DNA of 64,000 bases from Alicycliphilus denitrificans_A (GTDB lineage Bacteria > Pseudomonadota > Gammaproteobacteria > Burkholderiales > Burkholderiaceae_C), in the NCBI RefSeq assembly GCF_044792555.1, contig NZ_CP126239.1, forward strand, positions 1-64,000, given 5' to 3'. Position numbers and translations under genes: made by a program. Positions 16,762 through 25,018 of this stretch are shown here, piece after piece. The notes beneath the pieces are model-generated. The model was given only the letters and a program-made list of their open reading frames with translations. It did not search any database and was not told the DNA's origin. Position 1 is the first letter of the stretch; each line of letters begins with the position of its first letter.

Positions 16762-19137
16762 TCAGATACTGGTCTTCATCTTGTCCACCGCCCTGATGCG
16801 CTCTCCCATGCCGGCCTTCACATAGATGGCTGTGGTGTTGATGTTCTTGTGCCCGAGCAACTCCTGCACCACACTGAGGTTTCCTCCAGCCGCCTCCAGG
16901 GCTTTGTGCGCGTAGGTGTGGCGCAGCCAGTGGGTCGAAGCCCGCATGAAGGGGGCCTTTCCTTCACCCGCCATCTCGTGGGCATTGTCGGAGCAGATTT
17001 TGAAGAAACTCTTGAGGATGGAGTACAGCATGTGACTGGACAGGGCCCCATGCTCATTGACCGTGTACTTGATCTTGCCCACCTCGGCCTCGCGTTCGAT
17101 CTCGATGGTGGGCAGCGCCTTGTTTGATCGCAAAGCCATCTGCGCGCGTTCGATGGCCAATCCCTTGTCTCTGGTGGAGATCCATCGATCATCCAGCACT
17201 CCGATCAGCGGCTGGTCTTCAGGTTTGACCTGGGTGAACAGCGCGAGCTTGCCCTGAGCCATCAGCTCTTCGCGGTCCTTGCGGTGCTCACGCAGGGCTT
17301 GCATCGTGGCCGCGTTCAGGGGGACCGTGCGTTTGCGCATGCCTTTGCCCAAGACCTCCAACACTCGGGACTCCACACCACGTTCCAGGGCTCGGTCGGT
17401 TTGCACATGGGCCCACCGCGCTTGCGCCACTTCCGCCCGTCGCAGCCCAGCGTTCTCGATCAGCCGAAACAGAGCGCGCAGCCTGCGCTTGGCGGGTCCA
17501 TCCGGCAGATCTGCGAACGTGTCACCCACCACCTGCAGGTCAGCCTCCGTGAAGGATCGGAACACATCCATCGTCACCTGGTCGCGCTTTTGCCCGTCCA
17601 CCGCCAGGGCTGCGTTGGCACTGATGTACCCTGATTTCTTCCAGTGCGTGTACATGGCCCGCACGGCGGAAAAAGTCACGTTCAGACTCTGGGCGTTGAG
17701 GGGGCCACGCAGAGGTCTCCATCCATCGGTGTACTTCTGCTTTGTGCCTTTGGCCACTTGCACCCAATGCTCTGGCGGGTTGATGAGGAATTTCTTGAAC
17801 GCAAAGAAATCGTCTTCCGTGAGGGACGACAGCGCCCGCTTGCGTTCATGAATGGCCCAGAGGATCAATCGTTCTATGGCCCGTTGATAGGCTTCTTGGG
17901 TGTGGGGTGACTTTTGCTGGATCTTTCTGAACCACGCCTGTACCGCTTCAACATCATTCGACGCTTCCATCGTATTGGCCGCGAGTGCCCGGAACACTCC
18001 GTCGCTCCCGTCCAATTCTTCTGGCCACAGCATCGATGTCAGAGGCTGCATCTCATAGGGCGAAGAGATCTGCAGTTCACGGCTGTTGGCCAACGCGGGG
18101 AGTCGCGAAAGACCTGGTGCCGGCGTCAGCGTCCAGCGATGCAGCCAGGCCAGCAGGTTTTCTGCCCGCCTGACGCCGTAGCCAGGCAGTTCGTCGTACC
18201 AGCGGTCGCCCTTCAACGAGATCCAGTCCACCAGGTTTCCCAGCGTGATCACGCCCGCCTTGCCCAGGGCCTCCTTCTGACTACCGGACAATACAACCCA
18301 CTGTTCGACGCGGTGAGCGCGCTCGGGCTTGGTGCCCAGGTGTTCATCCAGCCAGTTGATCGCATGCAAGACATCCGCCATCCGCTCGGCCGCACTGCGG
18401 CCTGCCTGAAGCACCTGCACCGCCCCGGCCTGTATTGAGGGTTTGGTCTCGGGGGCGAGGGGGATCTCTACCTGACTCGGGGAGGGCGCCAGGTCGGGAG
18501 CAGGTTCGGCCCTTGCTTCTGCCAGGGCCTCCTCGTACCGCTCGATCAGCTCAGCCTCCGAGAACATGTCCGGGTCGAACTGGGCCGCGAACTCTTCCAG
18601 GCTGAGCACCTTGGGTGCCTGCACCGTCACGGGTTGGGCCTGCACGGCGATGTCCACCTGTCCACTGGTGGGCGCTGGAAGCTCGGCGTTGCTGCCGGGT
18701 GACCCCACCGGCTCTGCGCTCACTATGGTCTGGTGGTCCCTGAGGACCCTCACCATAGCGCGGGCCTCTTGGGACTGTTCGATGCCGTTGGCTGCAGCCT
18801 CGATCCGGTCCAAAAGTTCCTGGTACTTCTTGACGAGCGCTGGACGCTCGGGCGCACGACCCGGCCACAGCATGTACTGGCGAGCTGCTACAGTGAGATC
18901 CACACCTTGGGCGATGGCGCGCAGCATCGCGAACTCGTCGGCCGTCGCATTGTTGTGGGCGATCCGGGTCTGCGAACCTGGTGGGCGTCCGCGTCGGCGA
19001 GCCGGTTTGACGCGCTGCGCGGGCTCCAGCGGCTGGCCACCGTCCAGATCCACAACCGCCAGTTTTCGGGGCTCGGCGAGGGCGCCGGATTCGGCGGGCG
19101 GTTGCGCTTCAGGAATTTCGGGCGTAGAGTGGGTCAT
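16762..19137 (-). CDS. Large site-specific tyrosine recombinase with DUF3701-like domain
   Basis: About 791 residues from the preferred ATG at 19137 (an in-frame start at 19212 adds 25). The N-terminal part is basic (PARRRGRPPGSQTRI). It is followed by a helical region and a DUF3701-like segment (INWLDEHLGTKPERAHRVEQW to PGYGVRRAENLLAWL), known in integrases of plasmids and genomic islands. The C-terminal third is an intact catalytic domain: Arg in NAGLRRAEVAQARW, HWLRHTYAHKAL, LLGHKNINTTAIYVKA with the nucleophilic Tyr. It probably resolves replicon dimers or integrates the element. Confidence 0.88.
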   Translation of the reverse strand: MTHSTPEIPEAQPPAESGALAEPRKLAVVDLDGGQPLEPAQRVKPARRRGRPPGSQTRIAHNNATADEFAMLRAIAQGVDLTVAARQYMLWPGRAPERPALVKKYQELLDRIEAAANGIEQSQEARAMVRVLRDHQTIVSAEPVGSPGSNAELPAPTSGQVDIAVQAQPVTVQAPKVLSLEEFAAQFDPDMFSEAELIERYEEALAEARAEPAPDLAPSPSQVEIPLAPETKPSIQAGAVQVLQAGRSAAERMADVLHAINWLDEHLGTKPERAHRVEQWVVLSGSQKEALGKAGVITLGNLVDWISLKGDRWYDELPGYGVRRAENLLAWLHRWTLTPAPGLSRLPALANSRELQISSPYEMQPLTSMLWPEELDGSDGVFRALAANTMEASNDVEAVQAWFRKIQQKSPHTQEAYQRAIERLILWAIHERKRALSSLTEDDFFAFKKFLINPPEHWVQVAKGTKQKYTDGWRPLRGPLNAQSLNVTFSAVRAMYTHWKKSGYISANAALAVDGQKRDQVTMDVFRSFTEADLQVVGDTFADLPDGPAKRRLRALFRLIENAGLRRAEVAQARWAHVQTDRALERGVESRVLEVLGKGMRKRTVPLNAATMQALREHRKDREELMAQGKLALFTQVKPEDQPLIGVLDDRWISTRDKGLAIERAQMALRSNKALPTIEIEREAEVGKIKYTVNEHGALSSHMLYSILKSFFKICSDNAHEMAGEGKAPFMRASTHWLRHTYAHKALEAAGGNLSVVQELLGHKNINTTAIYVKAGMGERIRAVDKMKTSI

Positions 19138-19223
19138 GACCTTGAAAGACGAATTGTCCTCTTGCACTGGCGGCTTGGCCAACTGGCCGCAGCGCCAGCC
19201 CAGCCGGAACAACTAAGCTAAAA

Positions 19224-19252
19224 AGGAGCGGGATGTCCCCTCCTCTTTTTTT
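19224..19252 (+). terminator. Stem-loop with T-run (possibly bidirectional)
   Basis: AGGAGCGGGA pairs with TCCCCTCCT (one bulge), followed by CTTTTTTT; the other side is A-rich, so it could work in both directions. It sits between the recombinase start and the NrdA fragment, and no plus-strand gene ends just before it. Confidence 0.4.
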
Positions 19253-19474
19253 GAGCCTCGTTTAATGCTCCATAATGGATATTATGGGACAGTACACATT
19301 AAATGTAAAACGATTCCGAAGCGCCAAAAACTTAACGAAGTTAACGGATTGATCAGACGTACTCAATTCAACGTAGCTATCTAATCTTGCGAAGTTTTCA
19401 GGAGCGATGTACATTTCCCCATGGAAGCACGGCCTGGCCGATGGATGTCGGCCGCGTGACCACAGGAGATCGAA

Positions 19475-19690
19475 ATGCTTGTTTGTATAGACGGCCCGAG
19501 TCTGCCCAGAGCGCCTTCAGCGCTAGATCACTACGCGATCATTCGCCGCAACGGCTGCGTGGTTCCGTTCGAACCGCAGAGGATTGCGGTAGCCATGATG
19601 AAAGCGTTCCTGGCCGTGCATCAGACGATGCGGCGGTCTTGCACATGGCACCCGTTTTCCTACCCGATGAGCACCCTGTCGAGTCGCGTC
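19475..19690 (+). pseudogene. NrdA ATP-cone fragment (ribonucleotide reductase N-terminus)
   Basis: The open frame 19475-19849 starts with a segment that closely matches the ATP-cone at the N-terminus of class Ia NrdA of Comamonadaceae: DHYAIIRRNGCVVPFEPQRI then AVAMMKAFLAVHQ. After about residue 50 the similarity ends, and the remaining frame (basic and serine-rich) looks non-coding. This is therefore a captured 5' piece of nrdA, or an ATP-cone reused in a small fusion. A Shine-Dalgarno-like CAGGAG precedes the ATG. Confidence 0.65.
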
Positions 19691-19872
19691 TCGCAGTGGT
19701 ATAGCCACGAACGCCTGGAGGTCCGCTTCCCGAAGATGGGCGGTGGCGCGCGCCTGAGGTCACGGCGCCGCAACAACACAGACCTTCGCGACGGATCTAC
19801 TTCTGGCTTCTTCTCGGCGGCAAAGCCCAACCTGCGCAACGCGCCATAAGCGCACCACGGTTTGAAATCCCC

Positions 19873-20343
19873 ATGAACACCCTGTCCATTTCCTCACCGT
19901 TTGCCCACCGCAATGCCCCAGACCTCTCGCAGGCGTCTCCTGATCCCTACGCGACAGCGGCCCAGTCTGCCGCTGTCTTGCGCTCGGGTGCGCAGTACCG
20001 CCGCGAGCGCATGGAAGCCGACGACATGATCACGACCGACGACGCTGCACTGCTGGCAGGCGCCAGCCGGGTGACCATCAACGCCTGGATCAAGTCGCGC
20101 CGCTGCATCGGGGTTTCCCACCTGCGCCGGGGGTTCAAGTTGCCGCGCTGGCAGTTCGAACCCAACCTGTGGCCCATCCTGCAGCCCTTGGCATCGGCCC
20201 TTGGCGCGTCCGATGGCTGGCAGGTGCTCACCTTCCTGGAGACGCCGGCATCGGCCCTCGACGGCCAGACACCGCGCGCCGCACTTGAGCAGGGCGTCTC
20301 AGCGAAACACATCCTGGCATTGGCAACGGCTGAGGCTCACTGA
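19873..20343 (+). CDS. Antitoxin, Xre/MbcA/ParS family (DUF2384-like)
   Basis: About 156 residues. An HTH-like N-terminal region (ITTDDAALLAGASRVTINAWIKSRRC) precedes the C-terminal toxin-binding part (DGWQVLTFLETPASALDGQTPRAALEQG), a sequence typical of antitoxins paired with RES toxins. It stands 13 bp upstream of the RES gene, in the usual antitoxin-first order. It should neutralise the toxin and repress the operon. Confidence 0.85.
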   Translation: MNTLSISSPFAHRNAPDLSQASPDPYATAAQSAAVLRSGAQYRRERMEADDMITTDDAALLAGASRVTINAWIKSRRCIGVSHLRRGFKLPRWQFEPNLWPILQPLASALGASDGWQVLTFLETPASALDGQTPRAALEQGVSAKHILALATAEAH

Positions 20344-20356
20344 ATGACCTCGCCTC

Positions 20357-20935
20357 ATGAACCTGACAGACCTCAATCCGCCATTCATTGAACTTCCTGA
20401 CCGCCAAATCTGGCACCGCATCCAGCGCACCAGCTGGCGCAAAGACAGCGTGCGAACGCGCGGGTTCATCCTCCCGCCCTTCGGCATTCCCACTGGCCGT
20501 TTCGATCTGTCCGACGAGCCCACTGCCTACCTCGCCGATAGCGAGTTGACCTCGTGCTACGAGGCGCTTTTTCGGCGGGACACGCGCAGCTACACCCTGG
20601 ATCAACTCCGGCAACGCTCACTGGTAGCCTTTCGCACGGCAGCAGGGATGCGCCTTGTCGATCTGCGCGGGCTGGAGGAGAACTACCCTGTGCTGCAATC
20701 CCTGCGTTACGAGGCCACACAAGCCTTTGCCGCCGACGCCCGGAAGGCCGGTGCTCATGGGGTCATGTACGCATCCGCGCAGCACCCCTACCATTCCTGC
20801 ATCTGCCTGTTCGAACGCGGCGTGGCCAGCATGACCAAGGTATCAAGCACACCGCTCGTGCAACCCGGCAGTGATCGCCTCCACCTCAGTGTTCTGCGCG
20901 CAGCTCTGGGCTCTCAAGTAGCCATCGTCTCGTGA
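20357..20935 (+). CDS. RES-domain toxin
   Basis: A protein of 192 residues of the RES family, toxins that deplete NAD+. Conserved features include WHRIQRTSW near the start, GRFDLSDEPTAYLADSELTSCYEALFRRDT in the middle (R, Y, E positions of the fold), and YASAQHPYHSCICLFERG with the family Ser near the end. Full length for the family. Together with the upstream antitoxin it forms a type II addiction module, fitting for a plasmid-like region. Confidence 0.88.
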   Translation: MNLTDLNPPFIELPDRQIWHRIQRTSWRKDSVRTRGFILPPFGIPTGRFDLSDEPTAYLADSELTSCYEALFRRDTRSYTLDQLRQRSLVAFRTAAGMRLVDLRGLEENYPVLQSLRYEATQAFAADARKAGAHGVMYASAQHPYHSCICLFERGVASMTKVSSTPLVQPGSDRLHLSVLRAALGSQVAIVS

Positions 20936-20951
20936 ATCAGGAGTGCAACCC

Positions 20952-21113
20952 ATGCCCATGACCCCGCGTCCATCAGTAGTGCGAACCGATGTCGATGGCC
21001 TTGCCGCCTTCCAGGGTGACGCGCTGCTGGTGCTGGAGATCTCCAAGCGCGAGATTGAAACCGGAAACATCGCGAGCGCGCTGGAGCGCCTGCACGCAAT
21101 CGCCGAGTCCTGA
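20952..21113 (+). CDS. Small hypothetical protein (53 aa)
   Basis: ATG at 20952 to TGA at 21111. The product (MPMTPRPSVVRTDVDGLAAF...) is short, soluble and mildly acidic, ending in a helical stretch (NIASALERLHAIAES). It begins 16 bp after the RES toxin stop, so it may share that transcript. Family unknown. Third-position GC is high, as in real genes nearby. Confidence 0.5.
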   Translation: MPMTPRPSVVRTDVDGLAAFQGDALLVLEISKREIETGNIASALERLHAIAES

Positions 21114-21143
21114 GAGACGGCCCTTCGCTACCAAGAGTGCCTG

Positions 21144-21482
21144 GTGATTCAGGTGCTGGGTTACGACTCTGACCACCGTGAACTGGCGGAAATCCCCGAG
21201 GTGCGCGCCTTCTTTGCCCGACTCGCTCGAGAGTGGCCCCACTGGATGTGGTTCCTGCACAGGCATGTAGGGGCGATCCATTTGCTGTTGGCACTGCTGT
21301 GCAAGGTCAAGATCCATCGCCGGGGGAGCAGTACAGGGACCGAGTTTCTTGACCGCCATGAGCTTGCTGCCCAGATGGCTGACCTGTTCCAGCGCGGCAA
21401 CGCCATGTTCGAGGCGTTCGGAATCAGCGAAAGCGAGGCCGAAGCTTCATGCGAGCGCGCGTGCGCTGAGCTGGTTCCATAG
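21144..21482 (+). CDS. Hypothetical protein (112 aa)
   Basis: Starts with GTG at 21144, 30 bp after the small gene; the same frame is open a little upstream. It contains two tryptophan-rich or hydrophobic patches (WPHWMWFLHRH and AIHLLLALLCKV) and an acidic C-terminus (SESEAEASCERACAELVP). I do not recognise the family. Its position behind the RES module suggests plasmid cargo. Confidence 0.45.
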   Translation: MIQVLGYDSDHRELAEIPEVRAFFARLAREWPHWMWFLHRHVGAIHLLLALLCKVKIHRRGSSTGTEFLDRHELAAQMADLFQRGNAMFEAFGISESEAEASCERACAELVP

Positions 21483-21639
21483 CCACCGTCGTCCGGGGCC
21501 GTGGACGAGCCGATGGGATGCTGGATCACCCCCTCAGGGTGCATGGGCCACGACAAGAAACACCTAACGGATGGGAAATCTGGGCGGAAAGGAGATTCCT
21601 GTCGCCCGAACCCACGACAGGATCACCCGAGCGAAAATG

Positions 21640-22611
21640 TCAGTCCTGGTAGACGGACACACGCCGCAGCGTTTTCCCCAAAACGACCACTTCCACACTG
21701 CCGACTGAGTAGCCACCGAGCTGCCAGCGGCGGCTACCATCTGACGCACGCTGCTGCTCCCCAAAGGCACCTGCCATCCGCTGCTCGAACGCAGACATGT
21801 CCTCGGCCGTGACGCTGCAGGTGACACCCACCATGCCCCGGCGCGGCTGGAAGTCGAATTGCACGGGCCGATCCACCGAGCAGGGAATGAAGCCGTCGCT
21901 CAAGCGGATGGGCGGCGGCATGCCGGCCTGGTAGCCCATGCCACACCCGATACCGCCTCCAAACGAATAGGCACTGCAGTTGCGGACATCGAAGCCATAG
22001 AGATCACCAGCATCTCTGGGCGACATCCCCAGGGGCGCGGCAACCGACACGCCACCCTCATCACCAGGCTTGGCGATGTAGACCATCTGAGCCGAACCGC
22101 AGCTGGGGTACAGCCGCACCTTGTAGCTGGTACCGTCCTTGAGCTGGCTGGACACGTCGAAGAAGCCCTCCTTCGAAAACGAGGTCTTCACGTTCCACGG
22201 ACCCTCGTGTTCCAGCACCTTGCTGATGGCCTCGATCAGGCTGGACTCACGGCAGGAGCCGCTTTGGGTCGCGGCGAACCAGGTTGCCTTGGCCTGCGCC
22301 GATTTCGTCACGTCATCGGCGCAGCGCAGCCAAGACTTGTCCGAGTTGGCGGCGGCATAGGGCCCCCAGCACCACCCACGGGATTCAGCCATCTCCTCCG
22401 CAAGGTTCGCGCGGCTGCACGGAGATCCTGGCTTGTCCGAATCCCGTGTCGCCGCGCGGCACTCTACCCGCTGGTGCAGGGCCTCGGCCTGCAGCTTTTC
22501 ATCGCTCATGGCGCCGTAGGCTTTGCGCACGTCTTCGACGGTCGTTTCACCGCAACCGGTCAGCGCCAAAGTTGCGGCCGACACCAAAGGCAAGAGGACA
22601 AGAAGCTTCAT
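21640..22611 (-). CDS. Putative lipoprotein of unknown function
   Basis: The protein has 323 residues. The N-terminus is a lipoprotein signal peptide with lipobox LTGC at residues 17-20, so the mature protein should be anchored in the envelope. The rest is rich in Cys (CRAATRD, SPCSRAN, WCWGP, RCADD, SGSCRES, NCSAYS, IGCGMGY), which suggests disulfide bonds in the periplasm. No family recognised. It is separated from the next minus-strand operon by a strong terminator. Confidence 0.75.
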   Translation of the reverse strand: MKLLVLLPLVSAATLALTGCGETTVEDVRKAYGAMSDEKLQAEALHQRVECRAATRDSDKPGSPCSRANLAEEMAESRGWCWGPYAAANSDKSWLRCADDVTKSAQAKATWFAATQSGSCRESSLIEAISKVLEHEGPWNVKTSFSKEGFFDVSSQLKDGTSYKVRLYPSCGSAQMVYIAKPGDEGGVSVAAPLGMSPRDAGDLYGFDVRNCSAYSFGGGIGCGMGYQAGMPPPIRLSDGFIPCSVDRPVQFDFQPRRGMVGVTCSVTAEDMSAFEQRMAGAFGEQQRASDGSRRWQLGGYSVGSVEVVVLGKTLRRVSVYQD

Positions 22612-22709
22612 TGGGATGGACGGTAAGGGGAAGTGGCGAGCTTAGCCCGGAGCGTGCTCAACTGGCCACCGCTGGCGTCCAGTTCGGTGAAGTCGTTCAC
22701 ATTGCCCGT

Positions 22710-22744
22710 CCAAAAACAAAGGGCTGACCACCGGTCAGCCCTTT
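22710..22744 (-). terminator. Strong Rho-independent terminator (minus strand)
   Basis: Perfect 12-bp stem AAAGGGCTGACC / GGTCAGCCCTTT with a three-base loop; on the minus strand it is followed by TTTGTTTTTGG. It ends the operon that runs from the truncated parM down to the gene at 22816. Confidence 0.8.
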
Positions 22745-22815
22745 GGCAAAGAATCGAGCGTAATGTGGGAGCGCTGTTCTTCGCAAAACCCGATCACAGG
22801 ATCAGAACGCTCATC

Positions 22816-23058
22816 CTACCCGCGCCCTTCACTCAAAACAACTGTCGGTGGATACTCGTAGCCCCTTTTCAAAAGGTATGCCTGTACTGCGGTGACTCTG
22901 ACCTTGGCCAGATCCAGGTCCGTGAATAGTTCCTGTCTGCGCCCATGACGGCGATTTGTCTCGCCGTACCAATGGCGGTTGATTACACAGGCATCGAACA
23001 GATCAACATCCAGGCTCAGGATGTACCGGCGTTTTCCACGAACAAACTCTTGACGCAT
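22816..23058 (-). CDS. Small WGR-like domain protein
   Basis: The product has 80 residues, most of it resembling a WGR fold: RRYILSLDVDLFDACVINRHWYGETNRRHGRRQELF, then DLAKVRVTAVQAYLLKRGYEYP. The Trp-Tyr-Gly and the terminal RGY are family landmarks. WGR domains occur alone in plasmid and integrative-element proteins. It follows the gene at 23084 by 25 bp and is probably the last of the partition-like operon. Confidence 0.6.
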   Translation of the reverse strand: MRQEFVRGKRRYILSLDVDLFDACVINRHWYGETNRRHGRRQELFTDLDLAKVRVTAVQAYLLKRGYEYPPTVVLSEGRG

Positions 23059-23083
23059 ACGCGCTCCGCAGAAACAGGCCTGC

Positions 23084-23482
23084 CTACGACGACTTGGCGC
23101 GCTTGCTGGCGAGTCCCACGGCCAGGTCAGTCAAGACCGCAGCTTGCAGGTTCTGCAATAAATCCTCAGGCACTCTGGTCCAGGCCAAAATGGAATTGGG
23201 ATATGCGCCTACTGGCATTCCGTGTTCATTGAGGATGCAGGTGGTATTCCCCTGAGTGAAAACACTGCCATAAATGACGGTAACCGATGGCTTCATCATC
23301 ATTTCCAGGCCGAGGGACTCAAGGTACATCGAAGGGTCGTGGGCAATCACCTCCACATACCGCTCATTGTGAATACCGCACCACTTACGGCAAGCCATGG
23401 CGACTCGAACTCCCTCTGGGGGAATGCCCACAGTCCAGGAGCCAAGACTTGCGGACTGAGTGTTTTTCAGATCTTCATTCAT
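23084..23482 (-). CDS. Hypothetical protein in partition-like operon
   Basis: A 132-residue soluble protein with an N-terminal part rich in Cys and Trp (SWTVGIPPEGVRVAMACRKWCGIH) and a short basic tail. No family recognised. It lies between the StbB-like gene (4 bp upstream) and the WGR-like gene, all on the minus strand, so co-transcription is likely. Confidence 0.6.
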   Translation of the reverse strand: MNEDLKNTQSASLGSWTVGIPPEGVRVAMACRKWCGIHNERYVEVIAHDPSMYLESLGLEMMMKPSVTVIYGSVFTQGNTTCILNEHGMPVGAYPNSILAWTRVPEDLLQNLQAAVLTDLAVGLASKRAKSS

Positions 23483-23486
23483 TCAA

Positions 23487-24080
23487 TTAACCCAAAGAAC
23501 GTGCAAAGCTTCGAACGCCTTTGCCAACCCTGTTACTAGCGTCGGTCGTGGACGATAACTCGGTACTGCTTGGACTACCTGCAATCTCCTTTACCGGGTC
23601 AACAGGCTTCGGAAGAGACTCCACGTCAGTTGCATTCGTCGGTAGCGCAGGTTGTCTTGAGCGTGGGCTGTCCGACGAAATCTGAGATCTAGGCTCCGCC
23701 GCCATAGATGCTTGTATTGCTGGCTTACTCCCGTCTACTACGAGTTTCCCCGTCTCTGAATAGAGCGCCAGAAGTGCCAATATCCTCAAACGTTCGGCTC
23801 TAGCGCGCTTAGAAATACTGCTCAACTGATCTAGCAACTTTGGTTGTGTTTCGCCAATAAACACTGCGAACTGGATCGGTTCGAGCTGCCCGTCAACAAC
23901 CCCCATGTTTACCGGAATGCCCCTGAAAGTTTCTGATCCGCTTTCAAGGTACATACCGATCATTGCCAAAGCCCTAAGCCGTTCTGATCTGACATTAGCC
24001 GGAATCCGCGCAAAAGCACTATGCAAAAGCGGGTATGCCTCGTTAATTTCGACAACGACTTTCAGGCTTTTGCCGCTCAT
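23487..24080 (-). CDS. StbB/ParR-like partition adaptor
   Basis: About 197 residues from ATG at 24080, which overlaps the parM-like stop by ATGA. The N-terminus (LKVVVEINEAYPLLHSAFARIPANVRSERLRALAMIGMY) matches the pattern of StbB-type DNA-binding partners of ParM. The RxERLRxLA motif occurs twice (about residues 34-47 and 96-109), an internal duplication. The C-terminal third is Ser/Pro-rich and probably disordered. It should bind the centromere and link it to the ParM filament. Confidence 0.6.
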   Translation of the reverse strand: MSGKSLKVVVEINEAYPLLHSAFARIPANVRSERLRALAMIGMYLESGSETFRGIPVNMGVVDGQLEPIQFAVFIGETQPKLLDQLSSISKRARAERLRILALLALYSETGKLVVDGSKPAIQASMAAEPRSQISSDSPRSRQPALPTNATDVESLPKPVDPVKEIAGSPSSTELSSTTDASNRVGKGVRSFARSLG

Positions 24081-24445
24081 ACAGAAGCACCGCCGAGCAG
24101 CCAAAATCCACGCGCATTCGAAAGCACAGGATTTTTAGGCGATACCACTTTCAGGCGCGGGAATGCCTCCTGAATTGCCTGCTGGAAGAAGGAAGATCCA
24201 CCGCCGACCAGAACAATAACGTCAGGAGACATAGTTTCCACGCGGAGAGCCTTTTGAATCGAAGTGGCTGCGACAGAGGAAAGAGTTTCACTTGCCTTCT
24301 TGAGGAAAGGAGCAAGTTCGACACGCTCACCCATGAGCAAGATGCTTTCCTTGCCGGAGTGAATTGCATTTCCGAGCGTTTCGACACTCACTTTTGCTCC
24401 GTGCTCTTCGGAAATAAAAGTTCCCGCTTGCGCTCCCACCTTCAT
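24077..24445 (-). pseudogene. ParM/StbA actin-like ATPase, 5'-truncated
   Basis: Only the C-terminal half is present (about 122 residues). The adenine-binding end of the actin-like fold is clear: VETMSPDVIVLVGGGSSFFQ, then LSNARGFWLLGGA. The frame stays open for another ten codons upstream (INCEVYVMKV) and then meets a TAA. The phosphate-binding N-terminal half is absent in all frames up to 24640. A deletion has removed it, so this par system can no longer form filaments by itself. Confidence 0.75.
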
Positions 24446-24643
24446 TACATAAACTTCACAATTAATCGCACTCCATTAGACACTTAATGCAATTACGTGC
24501 AATTCTTGTCGCAGGTCAACCGCAGCGTAGTCGCAGCAAGTACGCCTGGCGTCGGACGGTCTCGTAGCAGTACAGAGTGACTAATGACTCACTTCAACGA
24601 ATTGCTCGGACAAAACGACGTTTTCATCATTTTACGCCTCTTG
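24446..24643. other. Deletion scar between truncated parM and palindrome array
   Basis: About 200 bases without a gene, AT-richer than the flanks. The missing parM 5' half should have lain here. Confidence 0.4.
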
Positions 24644-24923
24644 ATCCTAATAGGATGAATTCACACCCCTCTTTATGCGGACTGCAAGATCAGCTGTTCC
24701 AGCGGCTCTTTGACCTAGTGGATTCATCCTATTAGGATGGAACGGCAAATAATGGATCATAAAGAGACCCAACCCCCTCCGCTCCCTGCGACATGAAAAG
24801 TCCAAAAAGCTGTGCATCCTAATAGGATGGATTGGCACCCTGAATCCATCCTATTAGGATTGACACTTTTTCAAGCCTACACCTGAGGATGCTATAGGAT
24901 GGGTGGATTCATCCAACTAGGAT
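24644..24923. repeat. Array of 13-bp palindromes (centromere or operator candidate)
   Basis: Four copies of ATCCTAATAGGAT or ATCCTATTAGGAT at 24644-24656, 24726-24738, 24816-24828 and 24848-24860, plus two imperfect ones near 24887-24900 and at 24911-24923. Most extend to CATCCTATTAGGATG. Spacing is irregular (about 82, 90, 32 and 63 bp). The array lies upstream of parM/stbB on one side and of the mobI-like gene on the other, so it may be the parC centromere, an operator, or part of a transfer region. Confidence 0.8.
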
Positions 24924-25018
24924 GGACCAGACCAGCATCTCCATCCCGGAAAAAGTGTGTTTTGAGCAGTACGGCCCCGTGGATGGATGTACCGGGTATC
25001 TCCATACACGGTAAAGAG

